Positions 33,062 to 42,581 of a stretch of DNA of 64,000 bases are shown in pieces. The notes below the pieces were generated by a model that saw only the letters and a list, made by a program, of their open reading frames with translations, did no database searches and was not told where the DNA came from. Source of the stretch: Verrucomicrobiaceae bacterium. Lineage in GTDB: Bacteria > Verrucomicrobiota > Verrucomicrobiia > Verrucomicrobiales > Akkermansiaceae. A program made the position numbers and the translations under genes. The stretch spans positions 1 through 64,000 of the forward strand of contig JAIXOR010000054.1 in NCBI GenBank assembly GCA_027486655.1. Direction: 5' to 3'. Every line of letters begins with the position of its first letter. Position 1 is the first letter of the stretch.

Positions 33062-33131
33062 ACGCCCCATGGAAAACCCCGGAGTTTTTGGAGTGGCGTC
33101 CCGCCGCCGCTTCCGATAGGAACCCGGGCAT

Positions 33132-33698
33132 ATGAGCCATTGGTGGCAGTCACTGGACGACCCCGCACGCATCTTCTGGGGCATCGCCATCGCATCCAGC
33201 ATCTTCCAGGTCCTGATGTTCGCCATGTCCTTCTTCTCAGGGCATGACTTCGATCACTCGCCCGACGGATCGGTGGGCGACTCGGTGGAGGGCGTGAAAC
33301 TCGTCTCGGTGCGGGCCATCGTCGCGTTTCTCGTCGGCTTCGGCTGGACCGGCGGCCTCATGCTCGCCAAGGGCCTGCCGATGCTCACCACCATCGCCGC
33401 CTCCTTCGCGGTCGGCGTGGTCTTCATGCTCGTGATCTTCTTCATGATGCGCATGCTCATGTCCCTGCGCGCGGACGGCACGCTGGACTACCGCAACGCG
33501 GTCGGTCAGACCGGACGTGTCTATGTGACCATCCCCGCCGCGCGGGCGGGCGAGGGCCAGATCGAGATCCTGCTCCAGGGCCGCCTCACCACCGTGCATG
33601 CCGTGACTCCCGCCGACAGGGCACTCGCTCCGCAAACCTCGGTCACCGTCACGGCGGTGGAGAATGGAAATCTGTTAGTCGTCACCCCCAACCACTGA
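33132..33698 (+). CDS. NfeD/YuaF-like membrane protein
   Basis: 188 residues. Three hydrophobic helices (about 13-35, 62-80, 86-108) precede a C-terminal OB-fold-like beta domain (about 120-188; NAVGQTGRVYVTIPAARAGEGQIEILLQGR). This is the short NfeD/YuaF form that partners flotillins. It is 13 bp upstream of the flotillin gene and shares its orientation, the well-known NfeD-flotillin operon. Confidence 0.85.
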   Translation: MSHWWQSLDDPARIFWGIAIASSIFQVLMFAMSFFSGHDFDHSPDGSVGDSVEGVKLVSVRAIVAFLVGFGWTGGLMLAKGLPMLTTIAASFAVGVVFMLVIFFMMRMLMSLRADGTLDYRNAVGQTGRVYVTIPAARAGEGQIEILLQGRLTTVHAVTPADRALAPQTSVTVTAVENGNLLVVTPNH

Positions 33699-33711
33699 AA
33701 ACCCGGCCGCC

Positions 33712-35214
33712 ATGGAATATATCATCCTCATTTCCATCCTCACGCTCATCGCGTTTGGAACGCTCATCTTCATCGCCAGCCGCTACCGCCGCTGCCCCTC
33801 GGACCGCATTCTGGTGGTCTACGGAAAAGTGGCCGGGCAGAAGTCCGCGCGCTGCTATCACGGCGGCGCAGCCTTCGTCTGGCCGGTGATCCAGGACTAC
33901 GCCTATCTCAGCCTCACGCCGATCCCGATCGACATCCAGCTGCGCGGCGCCCTTTCCCAGCAGAACATCCGGGTCAACACGCCGTCCACCTTCACCGTCG
34001 GCATCAGCACCGAGCCCGGCGTGATGGAAAACGCCGCCGAGCGTTTGTTAGGACTCAATCTCACCCAGATCCAGGAGCTCGCGAAGGACATCATTTTCGG
34101 CCAGATGCGCGTGGTCATCGCCACCATGCCGATCGAGGAGATCAATGCGGACCGTGACAAGCTCATCGCCAACATCGCCAACGGTGTGGAGGTCGAGCTC
34201 CGCAAAGTGGGTCTGCGCCTGATCAACGTGAACATCCAGGACATCACCGACGAGTCCGGATACATCGACGCCCTGGGCCGCGAGGCCGCCGCCCGCGCCA
34301 TCAACGAGGCCAAGGTGAAGGTGTCCCAACAGGAGCGCGACGGTGACATCGGCGCGGCCGAGGCCGAGCGCGAGAAGCGCGTCATGGTGGCCGCCGCCCA
34401 GGCCAATGCCGTGCAGGGTGAGAACGAGGCGGCCGTCCAGATCGCCAACTCGAACGCCGCCCGCCGCGAGCGCGAGGCCGAGGCCCAGCGCCTCGCCACC
34501 GCCGCGGAAAAGGTCGCCGCGGCAAAGGCGCTGGAAGAAGCGTATTCCTCGGAAGAATCCGCCGAGCGCCAGCGCGCGAAGCGCGACGAAGCCAGCCAGA
34601 TGGCAAACATCATCGTCCAGGCGGAGATCGAGAAGAAGAAGATCGAGGTGCTGGCCGAGGCCGAGAAGATCCGCGTGCGCCTCGCTGCGGAAGCGGAGCG
34701 CCTCAAGATCGAATTGCAGGCCGAGGCCGAGAAACGCCGCATCGAGCTCACCGCGGAGGGCGAGGGCGCACGCCAGCGCCTCACCCAGCAGGGCGAGGCC
34801 GATGGTTTGAAAGCCGTGATGGAAGCCCAGGCCCAGGGCACGCTCGCCCAGCTCCAGGCCCGGGCGGATGGCTTCAAGGCGATCGTCGCCGCCGCCGGCG
34901 GCGCCGAACAGGCCGCCCAGCTGATGGTCACCGAGCAGCTTCCGAAACTTGTCGAAGAACAGGTCAAGGCGGTCGGCAGCCTCAAGATCGACAAAGTCAC
35001 GGTGTGGGACAGCGGCAAGGGCTCCGCAGATGGGAAAACCAGCACGGCCGGTTTCCTCTCCGGCCTCGCGGGGGCCATCCCACCGATCCACGAACTCGCC
35101 CGCAACGCCGGTGTCGAACTGCCCGCGTATCTGGGTCGCGCATCGGATGCCGTGACACCCGCAGCCGCCTCCAGCAAGGAGGACGCCGCGCCGGAACGCA
35201 GCGACGACCTCTGA
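33712..35214 (+). CDS. Flotillin family protein
   Basis: 500 residues: an N-terminal membrane-associated hairpin (about 3-24), an SPFH/band-7 domain (about 28-215; GGAAFVWPVIQDYAYLSL, LTQIQELAKDIIFGQMR, VNIQDITDESGYIDALG), a long alanine/glutamate coiled coil (about 205-390) with the E-A repeats typical of flotillins, and a Gly-rich tail (about 440-500). It should assemble into membrane microdomain scaffolds. Cotranscribed with the NfeD partner. I use no gene symbol because floT/yuaG naming is organism-specific. Confidence 0.93.
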   Translation: MEYIILISILTLIAFGTLIFIASRYRRCPSDRILVVYGKVAGQKSARCYHGGAAFVWPVIQDYAYLSLTPIPIDIQLRGALSQQNIRVNTPSTFTVGISTEPGVMENAAERLLGLNLTQIQELAKDIIFGQMRVVIATMPIEEINADRDKLIANIANGVEVELRKVGLRLINVNIQDITDESGYIDALGREAAARAINEAKVKVSQQERDGDIGAAEAEREKRVMVAAAQANAVQGENEAAVQIANSNAARREREAEAQRLATAAEKVAAAKALEEAYSSEESAERQRAKRDEASQMANIIVQAEIEKKKIEVLAEAEKIRVRLAAEAERLKIELQAEAEKRRIELTAEGEGARQRLTQQGEADGLKAVMEAQAQGTLAQLQARADGFKAIVAAAGGAEQAAQLMVTEQLPKLVEEQVKAVGSLKIDKVTVWDSGKGSADGKTSTAGFLSGLAGAIPPIHELARNAGVELPAYLGRASDAVTPAAASSKEDAAPERSDDL

Positions 35215-35288
35215 TCCGCAGCTGCAGCGCGCAGTTCCCCGGTTCCGTTCTTGCCTCGCGGAGCATCCTCGCGTTTCCTCCGCCCCGC

Positions 35289-36429
35289 ATGTCCTCACTT
35301 CCTACCGCTGACCTCCTGGCGCTCGATTTGGACGGCCTGAAAAGCCGCCTTTCGAAACTCAGGAGGTATCTTTGACGTCCCTGCCCTCGAAAACGAAATC
35401 CAAACGCTCGAGGAGGCCATGGGTGCCCCCGAGTTCTGGAATGATGCCGACAAGGCCAAGACCATCTCCTCCAAGGCCGCCGGGCTGAAAAAGAAACTGG
35501 AGGCCTTCCTCAAACTCGAGTCCCGATCGGCAGACGTCGAGGAGGGCATCAATCTGGCCAAGGAATTCGACGACGGCGACATCGCCCGTGAGGCGATCGA
35601 CAACGCCAAATCGCTTGAGGCGGACATCCGCTCCTTCGAACTCCTCACGCTGCTCAACCAGCCGAGTGACATTTCCCCCTGCTTCCTGGTCATTTCGGCG
35701 GGAGCCGGCGGCACCGAGGCCTGCGACTGGGCCCAGATGCTTCACCGCATGTACACCCGCTGGGCGGAGAGCAAGGGCTACACCGTCGAGACGCTCGACT
35801 GGCAGGATGGCGACGAGGCCGGCCTGCGCACCGCGACCCTGAAGATCACCGGCGACTACGCTTACGGATTCCTCAAGAACGAACGCGGCGTCCACCGCCT
35901 TGTGCGGATTTCCCCCTTCGACTCGAACGCCAAGCGCCACACTTCGTTCGCCTCCATCGACGCGACGCCCGAGATTTCCAAGGAGATCCACATCGAGATC
36001 AACGACAAGGACATCGAGATCACCACCACGCGATCGGGCGGCAAGGGCGGCCAGAACGTGAACAAGGTGGAAACCGCCGTGCTCCTGCGCCACTTGCCCA
36101 CCGGCATCCTCATCCGCTCCACCGCCGCACGGACCCAGGGCCAGAACCGCGAACTCGCCTACGAGATCCTCAAGGCCAAGCTCTACACCATCGAGGAGGA
36201 CAAACAGAAATCCGAGGCAGACCGCGCCTACGGGGAAAAGGGCGACGTTTCCTGGGGCAACCAAATCCGCTCCTACGTCTTCCAACCCTATCAGAAAGTG
36301 CTCGATCTCCGCACCGGCGAGGAAACCAACAACATCCAGGCCACCATGGACGGGGATCTGGATGCCTTCATCGAAGCCAAGCTCCGGGGCAAGGTCCGCG
36401 TCAAGGGGGCCAAGGACGACGACGATTGA
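35289..36429 (+). CDS. prfB: Peptide chain release factor 2, expressed by programmed +1 frameshift
   Basis: The first frame (ATG at 35289) encodes 28 residues, ending LSKLRRYL, and stops at TGA 35373-35375; the +1 frame continues to 36429 (about 379 residues in total). The joint is the textbook prfB site. The product has RF2-type SPF recognition (RISPFDSN, about 206) and the catalytic GGQ ([10 protein letters not shown], about 250). It releases peptides at UGA and UAA, and the UGA shift site gives autoregulation. Read as unshifted DNA it would be mistaken for a truncated gene. Confidence 0.97.
35361..35376 (+). other. prfB programmed frameshift site
   Basis: AGGAGGTATCTTTGAC: an internal Shine-Dalgarno (AGGAGG), the slippery CTT and the in-frame TGA followed by C, with the same spacing as in E. 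coli (AGGGGGTATCTTTGAC). Confidence 0.95.
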
Positions 36430-36461
36430 TCCCCGCCATCGCGTGGTGGAGCGGAACCGCT

Positions 36462-36490
36462 TTGACACGGAGCCCCGGGTCCGCCATCCT
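36462..36490 (+). promoter_or_regulatory. Candidate promoter of the Minf_1886 family gene
   Basis: Perfect TTGACA (36462-36467), 17-base spacer, CATCCT (36485-36490), ending seven bases before the ATG at 36498. If used, the transcript is leaderless. Confidence 0.35.
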
Positions 36491-36497
36491 GAACCTC

Positions 36498-36932
36498 ATG
36501 CAGGCGATGCAGTTCGAACAATCCGTCGTTTCCATCCTGAAACGCGACAAGCGCTTTGACCCGCATGCCTACTTCTTCCTGAAGGACGCGCTGGACTTCA
36601 CGCTCAAGCGCGTGGCGGAGGGCAACGGCGGCCAGGCACGCCACGTCACCGGCCCGGAACTGCTGGAAGGCTTCCGGGACTGCGCGCTGGAGCAGTTCGG
36701 CCCCATGGCCTCCACCCTCATGAGCGAATGGGGAGTGCGCAAGTGCCAGGACGTGGGCGACATGGTTTTCCACCTCATCGAGGAACAGGTGTTCGGAAAA
36801 CAGGACTCGGACCGCAGGGAAGACTTCTCGGAGGTGTTCGACTTCGAGGATGCGCTCGTGAAACCCTTTCTCCCGAGCCGCCTCGCCGCGGTTCCCGCCT
36901 CACGGCGATCCTCCGCCCGCAGCGGCGCCTGA
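36498..36932 (+). CDS. Minf_1886 family protein
   Basis: 144 residues from the ATG at 36498 (a second ATG at 36507 is possible). The pattern FDPHAYFFLKDALDFTLKR, RHVTGPELLEGFRDCALEQFGPMA, then GDMVFHLIEEQVFGK and REDFSEVFDFEDAL matches the Minf_1886/TIGR04138 family, which is restricted to Verrucomicrobia and Planctomycetes. Function is unknown; the compact, charged, helical sequence suggests a cytoplasmic protein. The 3' end overlaps the convergent permease-like gene by 33 bp. Confidence 0.9.
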   Translation: MQAMQFEQSVVSILKRDKRFDPHAYFFLKDALDFTLKRVAEGNGGQARHVTGPELLEGFRDCALEQFGPMASTLMSEWGVRKCQDVGDMVFHLIEEQVFGKQDSDRREDFSEVFDFEDALVKPFLPSRLAAVPASRRSSARSGA

Positions 36933-37886
36933 GACCACCGGCGGGGCCGTCCCGCCCAGGGACACCGGCACCGCCGCGGTTGGCGTGAGATCCATGCGCG
37001 CCGCCACCACGGCGATGAGCAGCAAGCCGGCGAAACCGCCATACCCGATCGTCACGGCCGTGATCATCCCGATCACAAACGGGGCGAAGATCAGCAAGCC
37101 GATGAGCATGCCCCCGGGTTTCACCTCGTAGGCCATCACCGCAAGCCGGAGCCGCGAGCGCGCAAGCCCCAGCCCCGCCGTGCAAAAACAGATCACCGCC
37201 GCCAGCGCGGTGAGGTGGTAGAGCATCCCGCAGCCCTTGGTAACCGCCGCGGAGGCCGCCAGCGGGATCGCGCAGCCACCCGCCATGGAAACCAAAAACA
37301 ACGCCATCACCGCCACCCGGGCACCGAGACCCTTGAAAGCCGACGCACCGATCGCGCCGGCACCCACCATCGCCGAGCCAACCAGCACGGTGCCCGCACA
37401 AGCGGCCTCGTTCCACCATTCGATGCCGCCGACCAGATAGCGCACCACCATGTAGGGCAGCAGGGAAATGAAAGTCACCAGCGAGAGGCCCCACAGGGTC
37501 GCGAACTTGCCGATGACGATGCGCCAGCGGTTGAGCTTGGTGAGCAGCAGCAGCTCATGATTTCCCTCGTCCAGCTCCTGTCCCATCAGCACCAGCCCGC
37601 CCAAGGGCATCAGCACCATGCAGACCGACCCGGCCAGCGCCCAGAACGGGCCGGACTCCATCAGCATCATCACGTTCAAGACACCGGCATGCTCGGTGGC
37701 CGTGGCCACGTGGCCGCTGCGGAACTCCATGACGATCATCGCCAGCGCGAAAAACTGGATGGCCAGAAAGGGCAGCACAAATCCGGTCCGCCGCAGCCCT
37801 TGCCGCAGCTCCTTGGCCGTCATCGGATCCAGCCGCTCGGGCAGGTCGTTTTTCCAGGAATCATCCAATCCGCCGCAGGCTCTCAC
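36900..37886 (-). CDS. ABC-2-like permease/integral membrane protein
   Basis: About 328 residues from a GTG at 37886, whose GTGA overlaps the TGA of the acyltransferase gene; an ATG at 37823 (MTAKELRQGLRRTGFVLPF) is the alternative, and an ATG at 37970 would give a long, unlikely overlap. The protein has about seven hydrophobic segments; MTAKELRQGLRRTGFVLPFLAIQFFAL at the start and a GNHELLLLTKLNRWRIVIGKFATLWGLSLV loop resemble ABC-2 permeases of the Gld/ABC-export type. No ATPase is adjacent. The Gly/Ala/Val-rich tail is weakly structured. Confidence 0.6.
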   Translation of the reverse strand: MRACGGLDDSWKNDLPERLDPMTAKELRQGLRRTGFVLPFLAIQFFALAMIVMEFRSGHVATATEHAGVLNVMMLMESGPFWALAGSVCMVLMPLGGLVLMGQELDEGNHELLLLTKLNRWRIVIGKFATLWGLSLVTFISLLPYMVVRYLVGGIEWWNEAACAGTVLVGSAMVGAGAIGASAFKGLGARVAVMALFLVSMAGGCAIPLAASAAVTKGCGMLYHLTALAAVICFCTAGLGLARSRLRLAVMAYEVKPGGMLIGLLIFAPFVIGMITAVTIGYGGFAGLLLIAVVAARMDLTPTAAVPVSLGGTAPPVVSGAAAGGGSP

Positions 37887-38962
37887 GTCCGGTCCTCTTT
37901 CGCAAGCCGCGGAAAACGAAGGCGCTCCGGCCCCTCCAGCCATCGCCAGCACAGCCACGCCACGATCCATGAGACAAGTGCGAAGACCAGCAGGCGCAGC
38001 CCCAGCAGTGCTCCATCAAACACCGGAAAACTCCACAACCACGGCAGCACCCAGCCGAGAAACAAGGGCACCGGAGTGTGAAACAGATAAAGCCCGTAAC
38101 TCAGCCGCCCGACATGCTGCACCGCCGCATGCTCCAGCACCCGCCCGCCCGGACCAGGCAAGCCCACCAGCGTCGCGGAAATCAAACCGGCAAAGGCAAG
38201 CGCCAGCAGCGTCTGCTGGAAGATCCCCAGCCAGGCCACGGATTTCCCCGCCTCGTTGGCGGCATACAGCGCCACATAACCCGCAAAGGCCACCCACGCC
38301 AGGCGGGCAAGCCGCGGATTTCCCGCCTTCATTCCGCCTTCGAAGGCCAGCGCCAGCCACGCGCCGATCCCGAAGTAATCCAAGGCGCAGAGACTGATCG
38401 CCTCCCCATGACGGATTTCCGGAAACCCCTGCCCGATCACCCAGCGCGCCAACGGAGCCAGCACCACACACACCCCGAAGGCACCGGCCAGAAAACGCCG
38501 CGGCGTCAGGAATACCAACAGCGGCCAGATCAGATAGAACTGCATCTGGATCGCCAGAGTCCAGTAATGCGCCGTGCCCGAGGGCCAGCCGTCCATGAAG
38601 GCCATGTGGAAATTCGAGACATGCCCGAAGTATGCCAGCGGATGCGCCAGGATGTCCTTCGCCCCGCAAGCCATCGCGAAAAGCATCGCCGCGTAACACG
38701 GCACCAGAATCCGCGCGAATCGCCGGTGCAGGAAACCCTGGTAGGCACGCCGCCGCCACGCCCCGCCGGCCGCCTCGCCCGCCGCACGCTCGCGCAGCAG
38801 GATCCGGGTGATCAGGAATCCGGTCAGCGTCAGAAAGAAAAACAATCCGATCTCAAACGGAAACGGCCCGCGCCACTCCTCTGGTGCCCAATGATGCCAC
38901 ATCACCCCCACCACGGCGAAGGCGCGCCAGCCATCCAGTTGCGTATTGCGGTTCGCCGACAA
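37883..38962 (-). CDS. Acyltransferase family 3 (OafA/YrhL-like)
   Basis: The start is uncertain. I use a TTG at 38962 (359 residues), preceded by GGGAG 12 bases upstream and followed at once by the family opening NRNTQLDGWRAFAVVGVMWHHW. Longer starts reach over the divergent lipoprotein gene. The protein has about ten membrane helices, the conserved R-x-x-A/H-x-W-x-x-E start of the acyltransferase 3 fold, a YWTLAIQMQFYLIWPLLVFL segment and RLSYGLYLFHTPVPLFLG near the end. Such proteins O-acetylate surface polysaccharides. The stop overlaps the GTG of the permease-like gene. Confidence 0.85.
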   Translation of the reverse strand: MSANRNTQLDGWRAFAVVGVMWHHWAPEEWRGPFPFEIGLFFFLTLTGFLITRILLRERAAGEAAGGAWRRRAYQGFLHRRFARILVPCYAAMLFAMACGAKDILAHPLAYFGHVSNFHMAFMDGWPSGTAHYWTLAIQMQFYLIWPLLVFLTPRRFLAGAFGVCVVLAPLARWVIGQGFPEIRHGEAISLCALDYFGIGAWLALAFEGGMKAGNPRLARLAWVAFAGYVALYAANEAGKSVAWLGIFQQTLLALAFAGLISATLVGLPGPGGRVLEHAAVQHVGRLSYGLYLFHTPVPLFLGWVLPWLWSFPVFDGALLGLRLLVFALVSWIVAWLCWRWLEGPERLRFPRLAKEDRT

Positions 38963-39075
38963 ATCCGCGGCAAGCTCCCATTCCCCATCCGGTCCCGACA
39001 AGCCAAATCCCCCCGCCGCCGGCAAGACGGGCAATCCTTCTCGACTCAGCCACCGCCAGATCCTATCGCAAGGCC

Positions 39076-39615
39076 ATGCGCCTGCTCCTCCTCCCCATCG
39101 CCGCGATCGCCCTCGTTTCCTGCACCGTTCCCACACCCGCGGATCCGCGCGCCGCGATCGAAACCGGATCGGACCTCTCCACCGTGAAAATCCCCGTGCT
39201 GCGCTCACCCTGGCTGGAGGCGCGCTGGGGGGCTCCGGAGGTCGCCACCCGCGCCGACGGCGGATACCGCCTCACCTACCGCCAAGGCACCTCGCTCAAC
39301 TACGTGTTCATCCACGGCGTGATCCAGCCCGCCCCGGTTCCCGCCACCGCACCGGACATGCAGGAGGACTCCTTCACCGACAACGGCGTGCCCGTTTCCA
39401 CCCACCACAAGCAATCCTGGCGGCAGGCCACCGTGCTCGGCACCCCGGTGAAGTGGTATCAAAACGATGCCGGCGGAGGCGCGGATTTCCCGTGCTACAA
39501 AACCACGGACTTCCCCTTGACCGCACCGGACGGCCGGCGCGGGCACTACCGCATCGAGGTCTGTGCCGACGCCGAGTCCAAGGCCGCCGATTGGATCACC
39601 AAGGTATCCTGGTGA
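39076..39615 (+). CDS. Lipoprotein of unknown function
   Basis: 179 residues from the ATG at 39076, with a lipoprotein signal (MRLLLLPIAAIALVSC, Cys 16). Mature motifs include LRSPWLEARWGAPEV, GGYRLTYRQGTSLNYVFIHG and DFPCYKTTDFPLTAPDG. I do not recognise the family; alternating strands suggest a small beta-rich envelope protein. It is divergent from the acyltransferase. Confidence 0.65.
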   Translation: MRLLLLPIAAIALVSCTVPTPADPRAAIETGSDLSTVKIPVLRSPWLEARWGAPEVATRADGGYRLTYRQGTSLNYVFIHGVIQPAPVPATAPDMQEDSFTDNGVPVSTHHKQSWRQATVLGTPVKWYQNDAGGGADFPCYKTTDFPLTAPDGRRGHYRIEVCADAESKAADWITKVSW

Positions 39616-39642
39616 CCCTTCCGGACCGGCAACCCGCGAATC

Positions 39643-41175
39643 TCACATCAAGCGCGCGCCCGCCTCGGCCAGCTCCGAGCGCTCACCGCGGTTGAGGGCG
39701 ATGTGGGCGACGAAGGATTGCCCTTTCAGGCGGTTCCGCGTGTAAACCAGGCCGTTGCTGCGGCTGTCCACGTACGGATTGTCGATCTGCGCCGGATCGC
39801 CCACCAGAACGAGCTTCGAGTCGCGCGACATGCGGGTGACGATCGTCTTCGCCTCCTGCGGCGTCAGCTGCTGCGCCTCGTCCAGAATGAAGAAACGATT
39901 CGGAATCGAACGCCCGCGGATGTAACAAAGCGCCTCGATTTCCAGAATCCCCTGCTCCATCAGAAGCTCGTAGGGCTTTTTCACCGCCGCCGTCGGATTG
40001 TCGCTGGCCTTCTGCTGCTTGCGGCGCGGCCCCAGCGGGGTGGACGGACGCATCAGGAGATCCAGGGCATCGTGAATCGGCTGCAACCAGGGCCGCATCT
40101 TCTCATCCAGCGAACCAGGCAGAAATCCAAGCTGCTCACCCATGGCCACCACCGGACGACTCACCGTGATGCCGGTGTAGCGACGGTTGAACATCTCGTG
40201 AAGTCCCGCCGCCACCGCCACCAACGTCTTGCCCGTGCCGGCATGCCCATAGCAGGTCACCAGCGAAATCTCGGGATTCAGGAGCGCATCGATCAAACAA
40301 CGCTGACCCAGGTTCAAGGGCTTGAGAGACTGACCGTCCGGTATCTTCAACACCTCGGGGATGTTCAGCCTCACAAACCTGCCCGCAGCCGTGAAGCGGG
40401 CGGGGATGGTTTGTTTCTCGCCGGCTCCGAGAAGCACGTATTCGTTCACAGCCACGCCCGCGACGCGATCCTCATCGATGGCGAGATCGCCGCTGCTGGC
40501 GAAGCGTTGGAGTTCATTGCCATCCACCTCGATGCGCCGCACCTCGTAGTTGGACACCTCGCGGGCGTCCACCTTGTCGTTCAGGTAGTCCTGGCACTCG
40601 ATGCCCACCGCGCGGGCCTTGAGCTGCATGTTGATGTCCTTGGTCACCAGCACCACCGGCGCCGTGTTGTGCTGCATGAGCAGCAGGCAGGCCGCGAGGA
40701 TCCGGTGGTCCACCCGCTCCCGATCCGGGAAAATGCGGTGGAAGCGGTTGAGCAGCTCCGAGTTCTTCGGACAGGTGGCGGGATCGTAGATGACCATCCG
40801 CACCGTGCCGCCAAAACTGTTGGAAACCCCCTGGGTCACCTTGTCGGTGCAGGAAAACATCTCGGTGAGGCGGCGGTGCACCCGCCGGGCGTTGGCACCG
40901 CGCTCGGTCTGCTCGCTCTTGAATCGATCGAGCTCCGCCAGCACATCCACCGGAATGCAGAGGTGGTTCTCCTTGAAACGCTCGAGCGAGGCCGGGTCGT
41001 GCAGCAGGACATTGGTGTCCAGCACGTAGTTTTTCACCAGCTGCGAAGGCGCGGTGAGGCCGAAGTCCACGGGCCGGGGGTCCGAGGCGTTCCGCTTCCG
41101 CTTGGCGGGGCTGAGGCTTGCTGCGGGGGGGACTTCAAAAAGTGCGCATTGGGCCTCGTCGGTGCGGTGGATCAT
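39643..41175 (-). CDS. PhoH family ATPase with N-terminal PIN domain
   Basis: 510 residues. An N-terminal PIN-like RNase domain (about 45-175; YVLDTNVLLHDP, DVLAELDRFKSE, VLVTKDINMQLKAR) is fused to a PhoH ATPase (about 260-510; Walker A GHAGTGKTLVA near 309, VAMGEQLGFLPG, Walker B RFFILDEAQQLTP near 430, DPAQIDNPYVD). This is the PhoH2/YlaK type, reported to have ATP-dependent RNA-unwinding and RNase activity in some bacteria. ATG at 41175 with no Shine-Dalgarno. Confidence 0.93.
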   Translation of the reverse strand: MIHRTDEAQCALFEVPPAASLSPAKRKRNASDPRPVDFGLTAPSQLVKNYVLDTNVLLHDPASLERFKENHLCIPVDVLAELDRFKSEQTERGANARRVHRRLTEMFSCTDKVTQGVSNSFGGTVRMVIYDPATCPKNSELLNRFHRIFPDRERVDHRILAACLLLMQHNTAPVVLVTKDINMQLKARAVGIECQDYLNDKVDAREVSNYEVRRIEVDGNELQRFASSGDLAIDEDRVAGVAVNEYVLLGAGEKQTIPARFTAAGRFVRLNIPEVLKIPDGQSLKPLNLGQRCLIDALLNPEISLVTCYGHAGTGKTLVAVAAGLHEMFNRRYTGITVSRPVVAMGEQLGFLPGSLDEKMRPWLQPIHDALDLLMRPSTPLGPRRKQQKASDNPTAAVKKPYELLMEQGILEIEALCYIRGRSIPNRFFILDEAQQLTPQEAKTIVTRMSRDSKLVLVGDPAQIDNPYVDSRSNGLVYTRNRLKGQSFVAHIALNRGERSELAEAGARLM

Positions 41176-41500
41176 GGGTTGGGGTTGGGGTGAACAGTGG
41201 GGTTCGACGGGAAAAACGGTGTCGAATGCTGTCCCGCCTCCAGCATGCGCAATGCCAATTCCAAAATTCGAATCCAGTGGAACTTTATCAAGCTATCCTG
41301 ACTATCCACAACCGCATCACGATGACAATCCTTAAATCGCACCATTTCCGCCAAGCCCCGGAACGACTCTCCGCACACGCCGCAAGCCCGCCTTCCGCCC
41401 GGTTTCCGATGCGGCCGGTCCACGGGGCTTCGCGGCCGGCCAGGCCTTGACCATCAAGCTCCTGCGAACACTACGGCACCCGCCAGCCCGGCCGATCCCG
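41176..41500. other. 325-bp gene-free region upstream of phoH
   Basis: I see no convincing gene. The part next to phoH (about 41235-41345) is AT-rich and probably holds its minus-strand promoter; the other half (about 41350-41500) is GC-rich with short GGCCGG inverted repeats, perhaps the end of the HAD hydrolase transcript. A minus-strand frame with a CGVCG motif (41172-41423) overlaps this region and was not accepted. Confidence 0.35.
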
Positions 41501-42382
41501 TCAGAATCCGGGCGCGGCCACAGTGGCGTTTTCCCGTTCCTCGATGCGCACCCTCAGGATCCGGTCCGCGATTTCACGAACCATCTCGGCAAGCAGCAGC
41601 CAAAGGTGCGAGCCCTCCCGGTAATCCGCCGGCGCGATGTGCTTGACCCGGCCCGCGTGGGTGGAAAGTTGGAAGCATTTCCGGAAAGACCGACCGGTCG
41701 GATCTTCCGGATTGTAGACTGCGATGCCATGTCCGCCATTGCGGTTCATGACGGTGAAGCAGGGCACGTCGGTGGGTCCATCGCCCACATAGACCATGTT
41801 TTCGAAGGGGATGGGTCGTTGATCGGCGGGCATGTGATCGTTCACGTCCTGATCGTAGCGGAGCATGCCCTTGTTGATGCGGAAGAGGAACTGGGTCTTG
41901 GTGGTGTGGGAGATGACTCGCTTGGGAAAGCTGATGCGGCCCTCGGCGTCCTCGCCGAACTCGCAGCCGAACATGGCCTTGACGAAGGGCTGGAGCCGGG
42001 ATCCATCGAGCAGGGCCTTGAGGCCGGAGGAAATGATGTAGTGCTCCACCTTGATGCCGGCGAGTTCGTGCTCGGGGCTCAGCGAGGCTTTGGGCAGCGC
42101 CTCGAAAAGCTCGGGCAGCCCCGGGAAGAAACGCAGGCCGCCACCCAGCTCGGTGAGCTTGGCATTGGTCACATTGTCCATGCCGAGGTAGTCGAGCAGG
42201 CATTTCATGTAAGCGAGTTCGCCATCCCACTTCTGGTCGTGAACGAGGTGGTTGCACTTCTTCCAAAACTGGGCGGGGTCGATCCCGAACTCGGGGAACA
42301 GCACGTCATCCTGCATGTAGCGCGGGCTGAGCGTCTGATCGTAGTCGTAAACCAAGGCGATGGTATTCTGGGGAGCGGCCAT
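41501..42382 (-). CDS. HAD family hydrolase
   Basis: 293 residues from the ATG at 42382 (an ATG 11 codons upstream is possible). The HAD nucleophile motif is [10 protein letters not shown] (D13-x-D15). Motif II is IISSGLKA, and motif [19 protein letters not shown] carries the paired aspartates. The insert between motif I and II (about 35-115) suggests a C1-cap enzyme similar to phosphoserine-phosphatase-like proteins. The substrate is unknown. Monocistronic and divergent from the ThuA gene. Confidence 0.85.
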   Translation of the reverse strand: MAAPQNTIALVYDYDQTLSPRYMQDDVLFPEFGIDPAQFWKKCNHLVHDQKWDGELAYMKCLLDYLGMDNVTNAKLTELGGGLRFFPGLPELFEALPKASLSPEHELAGIKVEHYIISSGLKALLDGSRLQPFVKAMFGCEFGEDAEGRISFPKRVISHTTKTQFLFRINKGMLRYDQDVNDHMPADQRPIPFENMVYVGDGPTDVPCFTVMNRNGGHGIAVYNPEDPTGRSFRKCFQLSTHAGRVKHIAPADYREGSHLWLLLAEMVREIADRILRVRIEERENATVAAPGF

Positions 42383-42581
42383 GACGGGTGGGAAGCCTCG
42401 CAACGCAGGGCTCATGCCACAAGGCGGAAATCCGGCTCCCCTGAAGAGAGGCCGGGAGCGGAAACCTGTCGTTTTTTGGATTCATCCATCGATTGTTTCC
42501 GCCTCTTTCCCCCTCGAAAGTGGAAGGTGGATCATCGTTTGAAAGAACCCGGAAGCGATTCTGGTATGCGGGCCTTCGAAC

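Noticed and set aside
34048-35298. Long minus-strand frame opposite the flotillin gene
   Set aside because: A shadow produced by the high-GC, Ala/Glu-rich coiled-coil codons; no known domain.
35289-35375. prfB appearing truncated after 28 codons
   Set aside because: Not a mutation: the AGGAGG-TAT-CTT-TGA-C site marks programmed +1 frameshifting.
41172-41423. Minus-strand open frame with a CGVCG zinc-finger-like motif upstream of phoH
   Set aside because: It overlaps the phoH start, has low-complexity Pro/Asn at its end, no initiation signal, and only one Cys pair.
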